DNA of 64,000 nucleotides, taken from assembly GCF_003990445.1 (NCBI RefSeq), contig NZ_REEZ01000003.1, positions 124,001 through 188,000 on the forward strand, in the 5' to 3' direction. Positions 35,516-44,587 of this stretch are shown in pieces (the stretch's first letter is position 1; the number at the start of each line of letters is the position of its first letter). This stretch comes from Pararhodobacter zhoushanensis (lineage in GTDB: Bacteria; Pseudomonadota; Alphaproteobacteria; Rhodobacterales; Rhodobacteraceae). The translations under genes were made by a program, and so were the position numbers. A model generated the notes under the pieces. The model was not told the DNA's origin and searched no databases. It saw only the letters and a list, made by a program, of their open reading frames with translations.

Positions 35516-36196
35516 ATGCTCACCCTCCATTACGCCCCCGATAACGCCTCGCTGATCGTGCGCCTCGCGCTGCTCGAGCTGGGCGTGCCCTTTACCACCA
35601 CGCTGGTCGACCGCCGCGCGCGTCAACACAAGAGCGCGGCCTACCGGGCGCTCAATCCGGCGGGGCTGATCCCGGTGCTGGAAACGCCCGAGGGGCCGGT
35701 CAGCGAGACGGCGGCGGTGCTGTTGTGGCTGGTCGATCGCTACGGCGCGCTGGGGCCGCAGGTGGGGGAGGCGGGACGCGGTGCGTTCCTGAAATGGCTG
35801 TTCTTCACCTCGAACACCCTGCACGCTGACCTGCGCATGGTGTTCTACCCCGGCCAATACGCGCCCGGCGCCGAAGCCGCATTGCACGCCGGTGTCACCG
35901 CGCGCTTGCAGCAGCATTACGCGCTGCTCGACGCGCTGTGCGGGACGGTGCCGTGGTTCGGCGGCGCGCAGCCTTCGGTGCTCGACTTTTACGTCGCCGC
36001 CACGCTGCGCTGGGCCGCGCTCTATGCGCCGGGTGGGGCGTGGTTCAGCCTTGCGGACTGCCCCAACCTGCGCGCCATGCTCGCCCGGCTGGAAACCCGC
36101 ACCTCGGTCGCCACGGCCAGCACCGCCGAGGGCCTTGGCCCGCACCCCTTCACCAACCCACAGCCCTGCACACCCCCCGAAGGCTCCCCACATTAG
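35516..36196 (+). CDS. Glutathione S-transferase
   Basis: A 226-residue GST. The N-terminal thioredoxin-like domain has LHYAPDNASLIVRLALLELG and the glutathione-binding LNPAGLIPVLETPEGPVSETAAVL with the Glu-Thr pair in place of the common ESxAI. The C-terminal helical domain follows from about residue 90. The class cannot be fixed; the Ser in the APDNASL loop may be the thiol-activating residue. It ends in a proline-rich tail. GGAGA precedes ATG 35516. Confidence 0.85.
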   Translation: MLTLHYAPDNASLIVRLALLELGVPFTTTLVDRRARQHKSAAYRALNPAGLIPVLETPEGPVSETAAVLLWLVDRYGALGPQVGEAGRGAFLKWLFFTSNTLHADLRMVFYPGQYAPGAEAALHAGVTARLQQHYALLDALCGTVPWFGGAQPSVLDFYVAATLRWAALYAPGGAWFSLADCPNLRAMLARLETRTSVATASTAEGLGPHPFTNPQPCTPPEGSPH

Positions 36197-36394
36197 GTTA
36201 ACACCACGTAAACGCCCCATCATCTGTCGATAAATATCCTCGGGGGGGCTTCGGCCCCTGGCCGAAGCGGGGGGCAGAAGGCCCCCCTCCGCCACCCCCA
36301 CACGGCGCAAACGGCAACCCGAGGGTCGCTGTTGGCTGACACGGCCCCGGCCCCTCGGTTAGGCTGGCCAAAACCGAACCCCGGAGCCCTGCGC
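36197..36394. repeat. Palindromic intergenic element, copy D, upstream of sdaA
   Basis: The gap between the GST and sdaA genes contains GTTAAC, CATCATCTGTC, TAAATATCC (core 36232-36239), TCGGGGGG and a 9-bp hairpin GCTTCGGCC/GGCCGAAGC (36248-36268). A G6/C6 pair (GGGGGGC-agaag-GCCCCCC) follows. Read on the minus strand it gives GGATATTT then GACAGATGAT, as in copies C and E. The remaining ~80 bases before sdaA show no clear promoter. Confidence 0.72.
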
Positions 36395-37768
36395 ATGTTT
36401 CTCTCCGTCTTTGACATCTTCAAGATCGGCGTCGGCCCGTCCTCGTCGCACACGATGGGGCCGATGGTGGCGGCGGGGCGGTTTCTGGACCGGCTCAGGG
36501 CCTCGCCCTTCACCGCGCACGGGCTGCGCGCGTCCTTGCACGGCTCGCTGGCCTTCACCGGCGTCGGCCATGGCACCGACCGCGCGGTGATCCTGGGGCT
36601 GGCGGGGTTCTTGCCCGAAAGCTTCGATGCCGAGCGCGGCGAGCTGACGCTGGCCGCGATCCACGCCGAGCATCAAGTCACGCCCCCCGACCTGCCCGCG
36701 CTGCGCTTTGATCCCAAGGCTGATCTCATTTTCGACTACGCCAACCCGCTCACCGGCCACGCCAACGGTATGGTGCTGATGGCCACCGACGCGCAGGGCG
36801 ATGTCATCTTGCGCGAGGTCTATTATTCCATCGGCGGCGGCTTCGTGGTGACCGAGGCCGAGCTGCGCGCGGGCAGCGCCGCCACCTCGGGCCCGCCGGT
36901 CCGCTACCCGTTCGAGAGCGCCGAGGCGATGCTGGCCATGGCCCGCGACTCAGGACTGGACATCGCCACGATGAAACGCGCCAATGAGTTGAGCCGCCGC
37001 GATCCCGCCGCCCTGTCGGCCGGGATCGCCCGGATCTGGGCGGTGATGAATGCCTGTATCGAGCGCGGGCTTGAGGGCGAAGGCATCCTGCCCGGCGGTC
37101 TCAAGGTCCGCCGCCGCGCCAAGGGCATCCACGAGCAGCTCCTGGCCGAGCGCGGCCTGAACCTGACCGCGCCGCATGTGATCAACGACTGGATGTCGCT
37201 CTATGCGATGGCGGTGAATGAGGAAAACGCGGCGGGCGGGCAGGTGGTCACCGCGCCGACCAATGGTGCGGCGGGGGTGATCCCGGCGGTGATCCGTTAC
37301 TGGCAGGACCATGTGCCGGGCGCGCGTCAGGACAAGATCGAGGATTTCCTGCTCACGGCCGCCGCGATTGGCGGGCTGATCAAGCATAACGCCAGCATTT
37401 CCGGCGCGGAATGCGGCTGTCAGGCCGAGGTCGGCTCGGCCGCCGCGATGGCGGCGGCGGGCCTGTGTGCCGTGTTGGGTGGCAGCCCCGAGCAGGTCGA
37501 GAACGCCGCCGAGATCGCGCTCGAGCATCACCTCGGCATGACCTGCGATCCGGTCAAGGGGCTGGTGCAGGTGCCCTGCATCGAGCGCAATGGCTTGGGC
37601 GCGATCAAGGCGATCAGCGCCGCCTCGCTGGCACTGCGCGGCGACGGGCAGCATTTCATGCCGCTCGACAATTGCATCGAGGCGATGCGCCAGACCGGCG
37701 CCGATATGAGCGAGAAATACAAGGAAACCGCGCTGGGCGGGCTGGCGGTCAACGTCCCGAACTGCTGA
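36395..37768 (+). CDS. sdaA: L-serine ammonia-lyase (iron-sulfur type)
   Basis: A 457-residue single-chain L-serine dehydratase converting serine to pyruvate and ammonia. The N-terminal beta domain starts [19 protein letters not shown]. The alpha domain holds the 4Fe-4S cysteines in [28 protein letters not shown] and the late NVPNC tail whose Cys approaches the active site in this family. Length is normal. ATG 36395 gives the conserved [12 protein letters not shown] start. Its 3' end overlaps the convergent transporter by 20 bases. Confidence 0.95.
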   Translation: MFLSVFDIFKIGVGPSSSHTMGPMVAAGRFLDRLRASPFTAHGLRASLHGSLAFTGVGHGTDRAVILGLAGFLPESFDAERGELTLAAIHAEHQVTPPDLPALRFDPKADLIFDYANPLTGHANGMVLMATDAQGDVILREVYYSIGGGFVVTEAELRAGSAATSGPPVRYPFESAEAMLAMARDSGLDIATMKRANELSRRDPAALSAGIARIWAVMNACIERGLEGEGILPGGLKVRRRAKGIHEQLLAERGLNLTAPHVINDWMSLYAMAVNEENAAGGQVVTAPTNGAAGVIPAVIRYWQDHVPGARQDKIEDFLLTAAAIGGLIKHNASISGAECGCQAEVGSAAAMAAAGLCAVLGGSPEQVENAAEIALEHHLGMTCDPVKGLVQVPCIERNGLGAIKAISAASLALRGDGQHFMPLDNCIEAMRQTGADMSEKYKETALGGLAVNVPNC

Positions 37769-38576
37769 GCGCCTGCCAGCTGACCGCGCCCAGCACCAGC
37801 GCACCGCCAAGTATCGTGGTGAGCGGCGGCACCTCGCCCAGCAGCAGGGCGGCCAGCAGCGCCGCCAGCGGCACCTCGGCCCCGCCGAGCAGCGCCACCT
37901 GCGCCGCAGGCAGGCGGCGCGCGCCCTCGGTGATCAGGATCGTTGCCAGCGCAAAGGCCGCACCGAAGGCCAGCAGCAGCCCGGCGTCCGCGGGACTCAC
38001 CGCAAAGGGCGCGCCCCAGGCCAGCCCGGCAATCGCCAGCGGCAGCGCCGCCGCCGCCATCGCGCGCAGCGCCGGGGCTTGCGGGTGGGCGCGGATCAAG
38101 ACCGTCGTCAGCGCCATCAGCCCGGTCATCAGCGCCGCCAGCACGATCCCCAGCACCGACCCGCCGCCCCCGCCGCCCGCCACCAGCGCCACCCCGGCCA
38201 GCGACACAGCTGCCGCCCCCAGCACGCCGCGCCCTGCCGCCGGACCACCCAACGCCCGGCTCAAGCCCGCCGCCGCGAAGGGTGCCAGCGCATAGACCAG
38301 CGCCACGGTGGCCACGGGTGCCTGCCGGAACGCCCCCAGAAACGCCGCACTCGCCGCGGCGCTGCTCAGCGCAATCGCCCAGCCCCAGCGCCCCATCGGC
38401 GCGCGCCCCTCGACGCGCAGCGCATAAAGTGCCACCAGCGTCCCGCCGATCACCCCGCGCCAGGCCAGCACCGTCCACAGATCGGCGCTGATCGCCTTGG
38501 TGAAAATCCCCGCCAGCGCAAACGGCAGGGTCGAGGCGAGGACCAAAAGACTCCCCAAACGATGTGATGGCGGCAT
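37749..38576 (-). CDS. EamA/DMT family transporter
   Basis: A 275-residue membrane protein with about ten helices in two EamA repeats. It is Ala/Gly/Leu-rich, with an unusual glycine run (VAGGGGGGSVLG) between the halves. LIRAHPQAPALR and GEVPPLTTILGGALVLGAV are in the second half. The substrate is unknown. GGGAGT precedes ATG 38576. Its 3' end runs 20 bases into the 3' end of convergent sdaA, so the two mRNAs are complementary there. Confidence 0.82.
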   Translation of the reverse strand: MPPSHRLGSLLVLASTLPFALAGIFTKAISADLWTVLAWRGVIGGTLVALYALRVEGRAPMGRWGWAIALSSAAASAAFLGAFRQAPVATVALVYALAPFAAAGLSRALGGPAAGRGVLGAAAVSLAGVALVAGGGGGGSVLGIVLAALMTGLMALTTVLIRAHPQAPALRAMAAAALPLAIAGLAWGAPFAVSPADAGLLLAFGAAFALATILITEGARRLPAAQVALLGGAEVPLAALLAALLLGEVPPLTTILGGALVLGAVSWQALSSSGR

Positions 38577-38777
38577 ACGGCACTCCCATGGCTGAACGCC
38601 CCGCTGTCCCACACCCTTCCTGCCACCTAGCTGTCAGCACAGATTTCGCCCGATCATCTGTCCTCAAATATCCACAGGGGGTTTCCAAAGGGGGCGCGTG
38701 CGCCCCCTTTGGCGGGGGGTGCGGGGGGCTGGCCCCCCGCCTCTTGCCATCCGCGCAAGCGCCGGGCACCAAGAGCC
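38577..38777. repeat. Palindromic intergenic element, copy E, in a divergent promoter gap
   Basis: It contains GATCATCTGTCC, AAATATCC (38666-38673), ACAGGGGG and a perfect hairpin with 13-bp arms and a GT loop (38685-38712), then a GGGGGGC-TGGCCCCCC structure. The order matches the second half of copy C. This copy lies between divergent genes, so it is not simply a terminator at gene ends. The ribosome site of the WYL gene is weak. Confidence 0.72.
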
Positions 38778-39482
38778 ATGAGCCGCGCGATCCGCCAGCT
38801 TGAGACCATCGGCCTGCTGCGCGCCGCGCGCCGGGGGATGACCGCACAGGCGCTGGCCGCGCGGCTCGAGGTCTCGGCGCGCACCGTTTACCGCGACATT
38901 GCGCTGTTGCAGGCGTCGGGCGTGCCGATCGAGGGGGCGGCGGGCGTCGGCTATGTGCTGCGGCCCGGCTTCGATCTGCCGCCGCTGCATTTCAACGCCG
39001 ACGAGGCCGAGGCGATCCGCGTCGCCCTCGCGCTCTTGCCGCGCACCGGCGATGCCGGGCTGATCGCGGCGGCTGAAAGTGTGGCGCATAAGTTGGGGGC
39101 GGGGACGGGCGCGCCGCTGTCGGCCTCGGGCTGGCACGAGATCCCGTCGGGCGTCGATCCGCAGGTCTTGCGGCGGGCGATCCGCGACGCGCGCGTCCTG
39201 CGCCTGACCTACCGCGACGAGGCCGGGCTTGAGAGCACGCGCGCGGTGTTGCCACTGGATCTGACCTACTTCGTCGAGGCGCAGGTGCTGGGCGCATGGT
39301 GCCGGTTGCGCGGCGCGATTCGGCATTTCCGGCTGGACCGGATGGTCAGCGCCTCGCTCACCGGTGCGCGGTTCACCGAGGAACGCGCCGCCTGTTTGCG
39401 CGCGCTGCGCCGCAACCGGAACGAGAGTGTCGCAAACGCGTTGGACGGACCCCCGGCAACGCGGGTAAGGCGTGATCCATGA
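38778..39482 (+). CDS. HTH/WYL-domain transcriptional regulator (YafY-like)
   Basis: A 234-residue regulator. Residues ~5-60 form an HTH_11 domain (AIRQLETIGLLRAARRGMTAQALAARLEVSARTVYRDIALL-type). The rest matches the WYL/PafC-like region, with LRLTYRDEAGLESTRAVLPLDLTYF near residue 140. The WYL motif itself is replaced by TYF and AWC-like residues. It overlaps the next EamA gene by 4 bases and probably controls it. The upstream frame before 38778 is repeat DNA and is excluded. Confidence 0.85.
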   Translation: MSRAIRQLETIGLLRAARRGMTAQALAARLEVSARTVYRDIALLQASGVPIEGAAGVGYVLRPGFDLPPLHFNADEAEAIRVALALLPRTGDAGLIAAAESVAHKLGAGTGAPLSASGWHEIPSGVDPQVLRRAIRDARVLRLTYRDEAGLESTRAVLPLDLTYFVEAQVLGAWCRLRGAIRHFRLDRMVSASLTGARFTEERAACLRALRRNRNESVANALDGPPATRVRRDP

Positions 39483-40414
39483 CCGCAGCAGCCCAACCCC
39501 CGACCCTCGACCGCGTGCCTCTGGCGATTGGCATGATGCTGGCGTTCTGCGCCATCGCGCCGCTGATCGACGTCTCGGCCAAATTCGCCTCGCAGGCGGT
39601 GAGCGTCACGCAGGTGACGTTCTTTCGGATGGTTGTGCAGGCCGTGCTCATGCTGCCGGTGCTTCTGGTGTTGCGTCAGAGCCTGCGGATCGGGCTGCGG
39701 CCCGCCCTGTGGGTGGCGGCGCGGGCGTTGATGCTGATCGGGTCGACCTATGCGTTCGTCGGTGCGGTCAAGGTGATGCCGCTGGCCGATGCGCTGGCCA
39801 TCGCCTTTGTCGAGCCCTTCATCCTGCTGGCGCTGGGCGCGCTGTTCTTTGGCGATCAGGTCGGCCCCCGACGGATCGGCGCGGCGGTGGTGGGGTTTTG
39901 CGGCGCGCTGATGGTGATCCAGCCGAACTTTGCCGCCTTCGGCGCGGTGGCGCTGTATCCGCTGGCGACGGCGGTGTTCTTTGCGTTCTATATGCTGCTG
40001 ACCCGCCGTGTTTCGCGCATGGTGGCGCCGGTGGCGATGCAGTTTCACACCGCGTGGATCGGCGTGGTCTGGATGCTGCCGGTGTTGGCACTGGGGCATG
40101 GCAGGGGGTGGGAGCTGCTCACCCTGAGCAACCCTGAGGCGATTGTCTGGGTGCAGCTGATCTGTGTCGGGCTGGCGGCAAGCGTGTCGCATATGGCGAT
40201 CACCGTGGCGCTGCGCTTTGCGCCTTCGGCCACGCTGGCCCCGTTGCACTATCTTGAGATCATCAACGCCGTTCTGTTCGGCTGGTTCTTCTTTGGCGAT
40301 CTGCCCAATCTTCTCAGCTGGGCCGGGATTGCGGTGATCGTGGCCTCGGGCCTTTACATCATTGCGCGCGAGCGGGCGCTGGCCAGAGCGGCGCGTCTGC
40401 CCATCCATCTGTAA
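39479..40414 (+). CDS. EamA/DMT family transporter
   Basis: A 311-residue transporter with ten predicted helices. GMMLAFCAIAPLIDVSAKFA begins the first EamA repeat, VKVMPLADALAIAFVEPFI and LRFAPSATLAPLHYLEIINAVLFGWFFFGDLP are characteristic of the S-adenosylmethionine/drug exporter-like branch. It is coupled to the WYL regulator (ATGA overlap). The last 56 bases overlap the 3' end of the convergent thiamine pyrophosphokinase gene, an unusually long tail-to-tail overlap. Confidence 0.87.
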   Translation: MTAAAQPPTLDRVPLAIGMMLAFCAIAPLIDVSAKFASQAVSVTQVTFFRMVVQAVLMLPVLLVLRQSLRIGLRPALWVAARALMLIGSTYAFVGAVKVMPLADALAIAFVEPFILLALGALFFGDQVGPRRIGAAVVGFCGALMVIQPNFAAFGAVALYPLATAVFFAFYMLLTRRVSRMVAPVAMQFHTAWIGVVWMLPVLALGHGRGWELLTLSNPEAIVWVQLICVGLAASVSHMAITVALRFAPSATLAPLHYLEIINAVLFGWFFFGDLPNLLSWAGIAVIVASGLYIIARERALARAARLPIHL

Positions 40415-41051
40415 GCGCGCCCAGCTGATCGAGCGGCAGCATCAGCAACATCTGTGGCCCGGCCGGATGCAGGGTCACCGGCCCACCCTTGGCTGCGTTC
40501 GAGGTGCCGATACGGCCCAGCGGGTCAAAGAGATGGTGATCCGTGGCCCAGCTCAGCCCGGTCGAGGCGCAGCGGACAGGCGCGAGCGGATAAAGCGACA
40601 CGCGGCACTCGGCGGGCAGGGTCAGCGTCAACGCGGGCGGGCAGATCAGGCAGAGGTCTTCGCCCGTATCCATCACCAGCCGGCGGTGCGGGTTCTGCGC
40701 CATGGTGCTGATCGCTGCCAGCGTGTGATCCATCCGTCCGCCGCTGAACCCCACGGCAACCAGCAGGGGCGCTTCGACCGCCGCCAGCACCTTGTCGAAA
40801 TCGGTGGTTTCCTGATCGGGGTTGTGGTGCAGGCGGTCCGCGCCCAGAACCTCGCGCGCGCTTTCTGAGATCGAATCGAAATCGCCGACCGCCAGATCCG
40901 GCGTGAACCCGAATCCCAGCGCCGCATCCGCGCCCCCGTCGGCTGCCACCAGATGCGGCGCGATGGTCAGCGCACGGGCCAACGCATCGCGCGAGGGCAC
41001 GCCGCCCCCCACAAGTGTGATCCCTTGAGATTTTGCAAAGCGCGCCACCAT
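40359..41051 (-). CDS. Thiamine pyrophosphokinase
   Basis: A 230-residue enzyme that pyrophosphorylates thiamine to thiamine diphosphate. It has the typical [10 protein letters not shown] near residue 37, [12 protein letters not shown] with the metal-binding Asp, and [26 protein letters not shown] follows. The C-terminal part is the thiamine-binding beta domain ([19 protein letters not shown]). It starts 136 bases from the divergent repeat-rod gene. No riboswitch-like leader (THI box) is seen. Confidence 0.9.
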   Translation of the reverse strand: MVARFAKSQGITLVGGGVPSRDALARALTIAPHLVAADGGADAALGFGFTPDLAVGDFDSISESAREVLGADRLHHNPDQETTDFDKVLAAVEAPLLVAVGFSGGRMDHTLAAISTMAQNPHRRLVMDTGEDLCLICPPALTLTLPAECRVSLYPLAPVRCASTGLSWATDHHLFDPLGRIGTSNAAKGGPVTLHPAGPQMLLMLPLDQLGALTDGWADAPLWPAPARAQ

Positions 41052-41187
41052 ATGGTGTTCTTGTCAATTGAGGCGTCGGAAGGCAAGCTTGGCCACAATC
41101 CGATCAAGAAATAACCTTGTGCGCTCCACACTGGCGCACCGTGAGGCAGGCACATTCGAGCTCGAGTATGACAAGGGACGTAAGCGT

Positions 41188-43980
41188 ATGGTCGGTCCGA
41201 GCAAAATCCTGACGGTGTCTTACGGCACCTTCTCTTGCACGTTGGAAGGTTTTGACGAGCCGTTCAACACGATGAAGGCGATTGCCGAGTATTTCCGCGA
41301 CCTCGCTGCCGAGGATCGCTATTTCGGGGCTGAACCTCCGACGCCGGATGCAGAGATGCTGCACCGGATTGCCGAGCGTGAGATCAAGCGCCGGGTCGAA
41401 GCCAAGATCGAAGAGAATGGCGTTGTTCTGCGTCCGCAGATCGAGGCTGACGAGGCGCCGGGCGACCGTCGCCCCAGCCGGTTCCGGGCCGAAGCTGCGG
41501 TCAATCCGGTGAGCGCGGCGGCTGCGGCCGTGCAGGCAGCCGCCGAGCCTGATGCGGCTCCGGCTGCCCCGGTTGAGGACGGGACGACCACGGGCATCTC
41601 GGCCAAGCTGCAACGCATCCGCGCTGCCGTGGCGCAGGTCCGCGCCTTTGAGGCGGCCGAGGATGACGACAGCGCTCCGGGCTATCCCGACGAGACCGCG
41701 ATCGACGACGCGCCGATGTTTGAGTCGCCCGAGACCGAATCGCTGGTGGCCGACACCGTCGCGGTGGACGAGGCCGCAGCCGAACTCGCGCGGGCTGAGG
41801 CAGAGCGTGCGGCGGCTGAGGAGGCTGCGCGGGCTGAGGCAGAGCGTGTGGCGGCTGACGAGGCAGCGCGGGCTGAGGCAGAGCGTGCGGCGGCTGAGGA
41901 GGCTGCGCGGCTTGAAGCGGAGCGCGTGGCGGCTGAGGACGCTGCGCGGGCTGAGGCGGAGCGCGTGGCGGCTGAGGAAGCTGCGCGGGTTGAGGCGGAG
42001 CGTGTGGCGGCTGAGGAGGCTGTGCGGGCTGAGGCGGAGCGTGCGGCGGCTGAGGAGGCTGCGCGGGCTGAGGCGGAGCGCGTGGCGGCTGAGGAAGCTG
42101 CGCGGGCTGAGGCGGAGCGCGTGGCGGCTGAGGAAGCTGCGCGGCTTGAAGCGGAGCGTCTGGCAGCGGAAGAGGCAGCGCGGGCCGAGGCAGACCGTCT
42201 GGCCGAGGAAGAATTTGCCCGTCAGGAAACGGAGCGTCTGGCGGCAGAGGAAGAGGCGCGACTTGAGGCGGAGCGTCTGGCGGCTGAAGAAGCTGCGCGT
42301 CTTGAGGCAGAGCGTCTGGCCGCTGAGGAAGCTGCGCGGCTTGAAGCAGAGCGTCTGGCCGCTGAAGAAGCCGAGCGGCTGGAAGCCGAGCAGCGGGCAG
42401 CGCAGGAAGCGGCGCGGGCCGAGCAGGTGCGTCTGGCGGCTGATGAGGCCGAGCGTGCCGAGGCTGCCCGTATGGACGCCGAACGGATCGCGGCAGAGGA
42501 AGCAGCCCGGGCAGAGGATGAGCGTCTGGCCGTTGAGGCGGCCGCGCGTGAAGATCTGGCCCGCGAAGAGGCCGAGCGCGAGGCGGCACAAGCTGCCGAG
42601 CGTCAGGCCGCGATTGACGCTGAGCGGGTCGAAGCCGAGCGTCTCGCCGCTGAGGCTGAGGCTGAGGCTGAGGCTGAGGCTGAGGCTGAGGCTGAGGCTG
42701 ACAGCGATGCCGTCACCGCCCGGCTGGCCGCCGAACGCGAGCAGCTGGAAAGCGAAATTCGTGCCGAGATCGCGCAGCGTGATGCGCGTGCCGGTGGTGC
42801 GGCGGTGCCCCGGCAGGGGCGTCGCGTGGTCGTGGTGCGCCCGAACGCCGGCGCGATGACCCCGCGGCCTGCACCGGTCGAGCCGGCAGCGCCGTCGCAG
42901 GCGCAGGGCGCGTCGGACAATGTCCGCGCGACGATGGCGGCGTTTGCTGCCGATGGATTTGCCGATGAAGACGCGCTGGCCGAGGCTCCGGTTGCGGCGG
43001 CGGCTCCTGAGGTCGCCGATGGTGCGGCCAGCGAAGGGGCGACCCCAGCACAGACGCAGGACGACGAGGATGCCCCGCTCGACGATGCCGCGCTGCAGGC
43101 GCGTATCGCGCAGACGCTGGGCGAGACCGGGCTGAGCGCCGAGGAAGAGGCGGCTCTGGTCGCCGATCTGGCGGCGGTCGAGCGCGAAGTGCAGACCTCG
43201 CGCCGCCCTGACGGGCAGCGCCGCTCGATTCTGGGCGACGAGGCGGATGCCTCGGTTGACCGGCTGATCATTCAGGCCGACAGCCAGCTGTCAGGGGCCG
43301 AAGCGCAGCGCCGCCTGTCGACGCTGTCGCATCTGAAGGCCGCCGTGGTGGCGACCCGCGCCGACGAGGAAGCCGGTGCGCCGCGCAATCCCGAGGACGA
43401 GGAGCGCGCCGAAATCGCCCGCTACCGCGCCGATCTGGAACGCAGCGTGCGGGTTCCGGCCGCCGAGGGTGTCGAAGAAGGTATGCCGCGCCGTCCGTCC
43501 CGGTCGCAGACCCATCGCACCGAGCGCCCGCGCTCGGCGCAGCCGCCGTTGGTGCTGGTGTCCGAGCAACGCATCGACCGGCCCACGGATACCGAGATCG
43601 TGCATCCGCGCCGCATCAACACCGGCGCGCTGGCGATGGAAGAGCTGTTCGACGAGGACGCGCCGGTTGCCATCGTCCCGCGCGGCAAGGCGTTCAGCGA
43701 TTTCGTCGGCCCGATGCATCTGACCACGCTGGCCGAACTGACCGAGGCCGCTGCGGCCTATGTCACGCATGTGGAGGAGCTGGAGGAATTCACCCGCCCG
43801 CAGGTCATGCGGCATGTGGTGTCGACCGGCCAGCCGATGACCCGCTCGCGCGAGAACCTGCTGCGGACCTTCGGCATGCTGATGCGTCAGGGCACCATGC
43901 AACGCTCGCGCCGCGGCCAGTTCGAGCTGTCGCCGGGGTCCGAATTCGCGGAACAGGCCAAGCGGTTCGCCGAGCGGTGA
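41188..43980 (+). CDS. Large protein with Ala/Glu/Arg-rich helical rod between two conserved ends
   Basis: A 930-residue protein. Residues ~1-85 form a conserved small domain ([59 protein letters not shown]). Residues ~203-423 are 17 copies of a 13-residue unit such as [13 protein letters not shown], forming a long charged helix or coiled coil, followed by an (AE)n stretch at ~488-503. The C-terminal ~300 residues contain helical blocks and end with [36 protein letters not shown]. No signal peptide or membrane helix is seen, so it is probably cytoplasmic. ATG 41188 has AAGGGACG upstream. Related proteins in this group are sometimes labelled CheA or TolA-like without good reason. Function unknown. 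Confidence 0.8.
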   Translation: MVGPSKILTVSYGTFSCTLEGFDEPFNTMKAIAEYFRDLAAEDRYFGAEPPTPDAEMLHRIAEREIKRRVEAKIEENGVVLRPQIEADEAPGDRRPSRFRAEAAVNPVSAAAAAVQAAAEPDAAPAAPVEDGTTTGISAKLQRIRAAVAQVRAFEAAEDDDSAPGYPDETAIDDAPMFESPETESLVADTVAVDEAAAELARAEAERAAAEEAARAEAERVAADEAARAEAERAAAEEAARLEAERVAAEDAARAEAERVAAEEAARVEAERVAAEEAVRAEAERAAAEEAARAEAERVAAEEAARAEAERVAAEEAARLEAERLAAEEAARAEADRLAEEEFARQETERLAAEEEARLEAERLAAEEAARLEAERLAAEEAARLEAERLAAEEAERLEAEQRAAQEAARAEQVRLAADEAERAEAARMDAERIAAEEAARAEDERLAVEAAAREDLAREEAEREAAQAAERQAAIDAERVEAERLAAEAEAEAEAEAEAEAEADSDAVTARLAAEREQLESEIRAEIAQRDARAGGAAVPRQGRRVVVVRPNAGAMTPRPAPVEPAAPSQAQGASDNVRATMAAFAADGFADEDALAEAPVAAAAPEVADGAASEGATPAQTQDDEDAPLDDAALQARIAQTLGETGLSAEEEAALVADLAAVEREVQTSRRPDGQRRSILGDEADASVDRLIIQADSQLSGAEAQRRLSTLSHLKAAVVATRADEEAGAPRNPEDEERAEIARYRADLERSVRVPAAEGVEEGMPRRPSRSQTHRTERPRSAQPPLVLVSEQRIDRPTDTEIVHPRRINTGALAMEELFDEDAPVAIVPRGKAFSDFVGPMHLTTLAELTEAAAAYVTHVEELEEFTRPQVMRHVVSTGQPMTRSRENLLRTFGMLMRQGTMQRSRRGQFELSPGSEFAEQAKRFAER
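41794..42456 (+). repeat. Seventeen tandem 39-bp coding repeats
   Basis: Starting at 41794, each 39-bp unit encodes 13 residues of the type [A/L/V]EAER[V/A/L]AAEEAAR. Units 1-9 are nearly identical at the DNA level, while units 11-17 are more diverged (for example [13 protein letters not shown]). This gradient suggests recent expansion near the 5' end of the array. The reverse strand is also open over this stretch because of the base composition. Confidence 0.9.
42649..42696 (+). repeat. (GCTGAG)8 hexanucleotide repeat in coding sequence
   Basis: Eight perfect copies of GCTGAG encode alternating Ala-Glu, ended by GCTGAC. As a hexamer it can gain or lose units without shifting frame, so rod length may vary between strains. 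Confidence 0.92.
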
Positions 43981-44000
43981 GGTGTTGGACGGGACAATGA

Positions 44001-44031
44001 AAAAGGGCGCCGCGATTGCGGCGCCTTTTTT
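44001..44031 (+). terminator. Rho-independent terminator after the rod-protein gene
   Basis: An 8-bp stem GGCGCCGC/GCGGCGCC (44006-44025) with a GATT loop is followed by six Ts. An A-run before the stem extends the symmetry. It lies 20 bases after the stop. Confidence 0.9.
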
Positions 44032-44081
44032 ATTGGGGCGGGTTTGCCGTGCCGGGGCCCTGTGTCGTGCGGGCAGGGCAT

Positions 44082-44146
44082 GGACTGAAAATCCGCTTCC
44101 AGCCCCCCGGCTTTGCGAATGCGGCTCAGGGTTCAGAGGTCCGCCA
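44082..44146 (+). other. tRNA-like debris (tRNA-Phe anticodon-arm match), not a functional tRNA
   Basis: GGACTGAAAATCCGC (44082-44096) has the form of a bacterial tRNA-Phe anticodon arm (loop CTGAAAA, anticodon GAA). About 35 bases later GGTTCAGAGGTCCGCCA (44130-44146) resembles a damaged T-arm and acceptor 3' side ending in CCA. No D-arm or acceptor 5' strand is found. It adjoins the lower-GC VOC/HxlR gene pair and may be the scar of an integration event. Confidence 0.35.
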
Positions 44147-44167
44147 AATGTAAGGCATACCCACGCA

Positions 44168-44548
44168 TTACACTCCCCCGCCGGTCAAATCCTGGGCCAG
44201 CATCAACGCGTTGCCATCAGGGTCATAGAACGTCGCTGTCTTGACCATGCCGTCAATGACGTCGGTTTCGCCGTCAAATTTCACGTTGGCCCGTTCCAGT
44301 TCTCGCCGCGCTGAATCGAGATCAGCGATACCGAAAACGGGGACACAGTTTCCGGGCGCGGGCTTTGTATGCTCGCCCAATCCGATCGTCACCCCGGCTG
44401 TCTTGGTCCGAAGCTCTGACCATCCCGCATCATCCGCGTGGTAGATAACGTCAAACCCGAGGATGTTGCCGTACCACGCGGCGCTGGCGTGGCGATCTTT
44501 GACCGAAAGTGAGATGGTGATCGTCTCATCCACCGAAATAAGCGACAT
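44168..44548 (-). CDS. VOC (glyoxalase/bleomycin-resistance) family protein
   Basis: A 126-residue single VOC domain: two beta-alpha-beta-beta-beta modules with AAWYGNILGFDVIYH in the first and TATFYDPDGNALMLAQ in the second. The FYDPDGN block is typical of the fold and often contributes a metal-binding Glu; here no clear Glu follows. Substrate unknown. AAGGAAAG precedes ATG 44548. It is divergent from an HxlR-type regulator across 39 bases, and both have lower GC than their surroundings, suggesting joint acquisition. Confidence 0.85.
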   Translation of the reverse strand: MSLISVDETITISLSVKDRHASAAWYGNILGFDVIYHADDAGWSELRTKTAGVTIGLGEHTKPAPGNCVPVFGIADLDSARRELERANVKFDGETDVIDGMVKTATFYDPDGNALMLAQDLTGGGV

Positions 44549-44587
44549 GGTCTTTCCTTGTGATTAAATTTATACTAACTATACTTT
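44549..44587. promoter_or_regulatory. AT-rich divergent promoter with TATACT direct repeat
   Basis: This 39-base gap holds TATACT twice (44571-44576 and 44580-44585). The first would place the + strand transcription start within about five bases of the HxlR ATG, implying a leaderless message, and no ribosome site precedes that ATG. The repeat could also be the HxlR operator. Confidence 0.5.

Noticed and set aside
41794-42456. Tandem repeats as a CRISPR array
   Set aside because: Units are contiguous, in frame, without spacers, and encode a helical rod; no cas genes in the window.
41104-42591. 495-codon and 362-codon antisense frames over the rod gene
   Set aside because: They mirror the 39-bp repeats and contain only Arg/Pro/Leu/Ser-rich repetition; the sense strand has conserved ends and a ribosome site.
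44082-44146. Functional tRNA-Phe gene
   Set aside because: Only an anticodon-arm-like 15-mer and a damaged T-arm-like end are present; no D-arm and no acceptor pairing.
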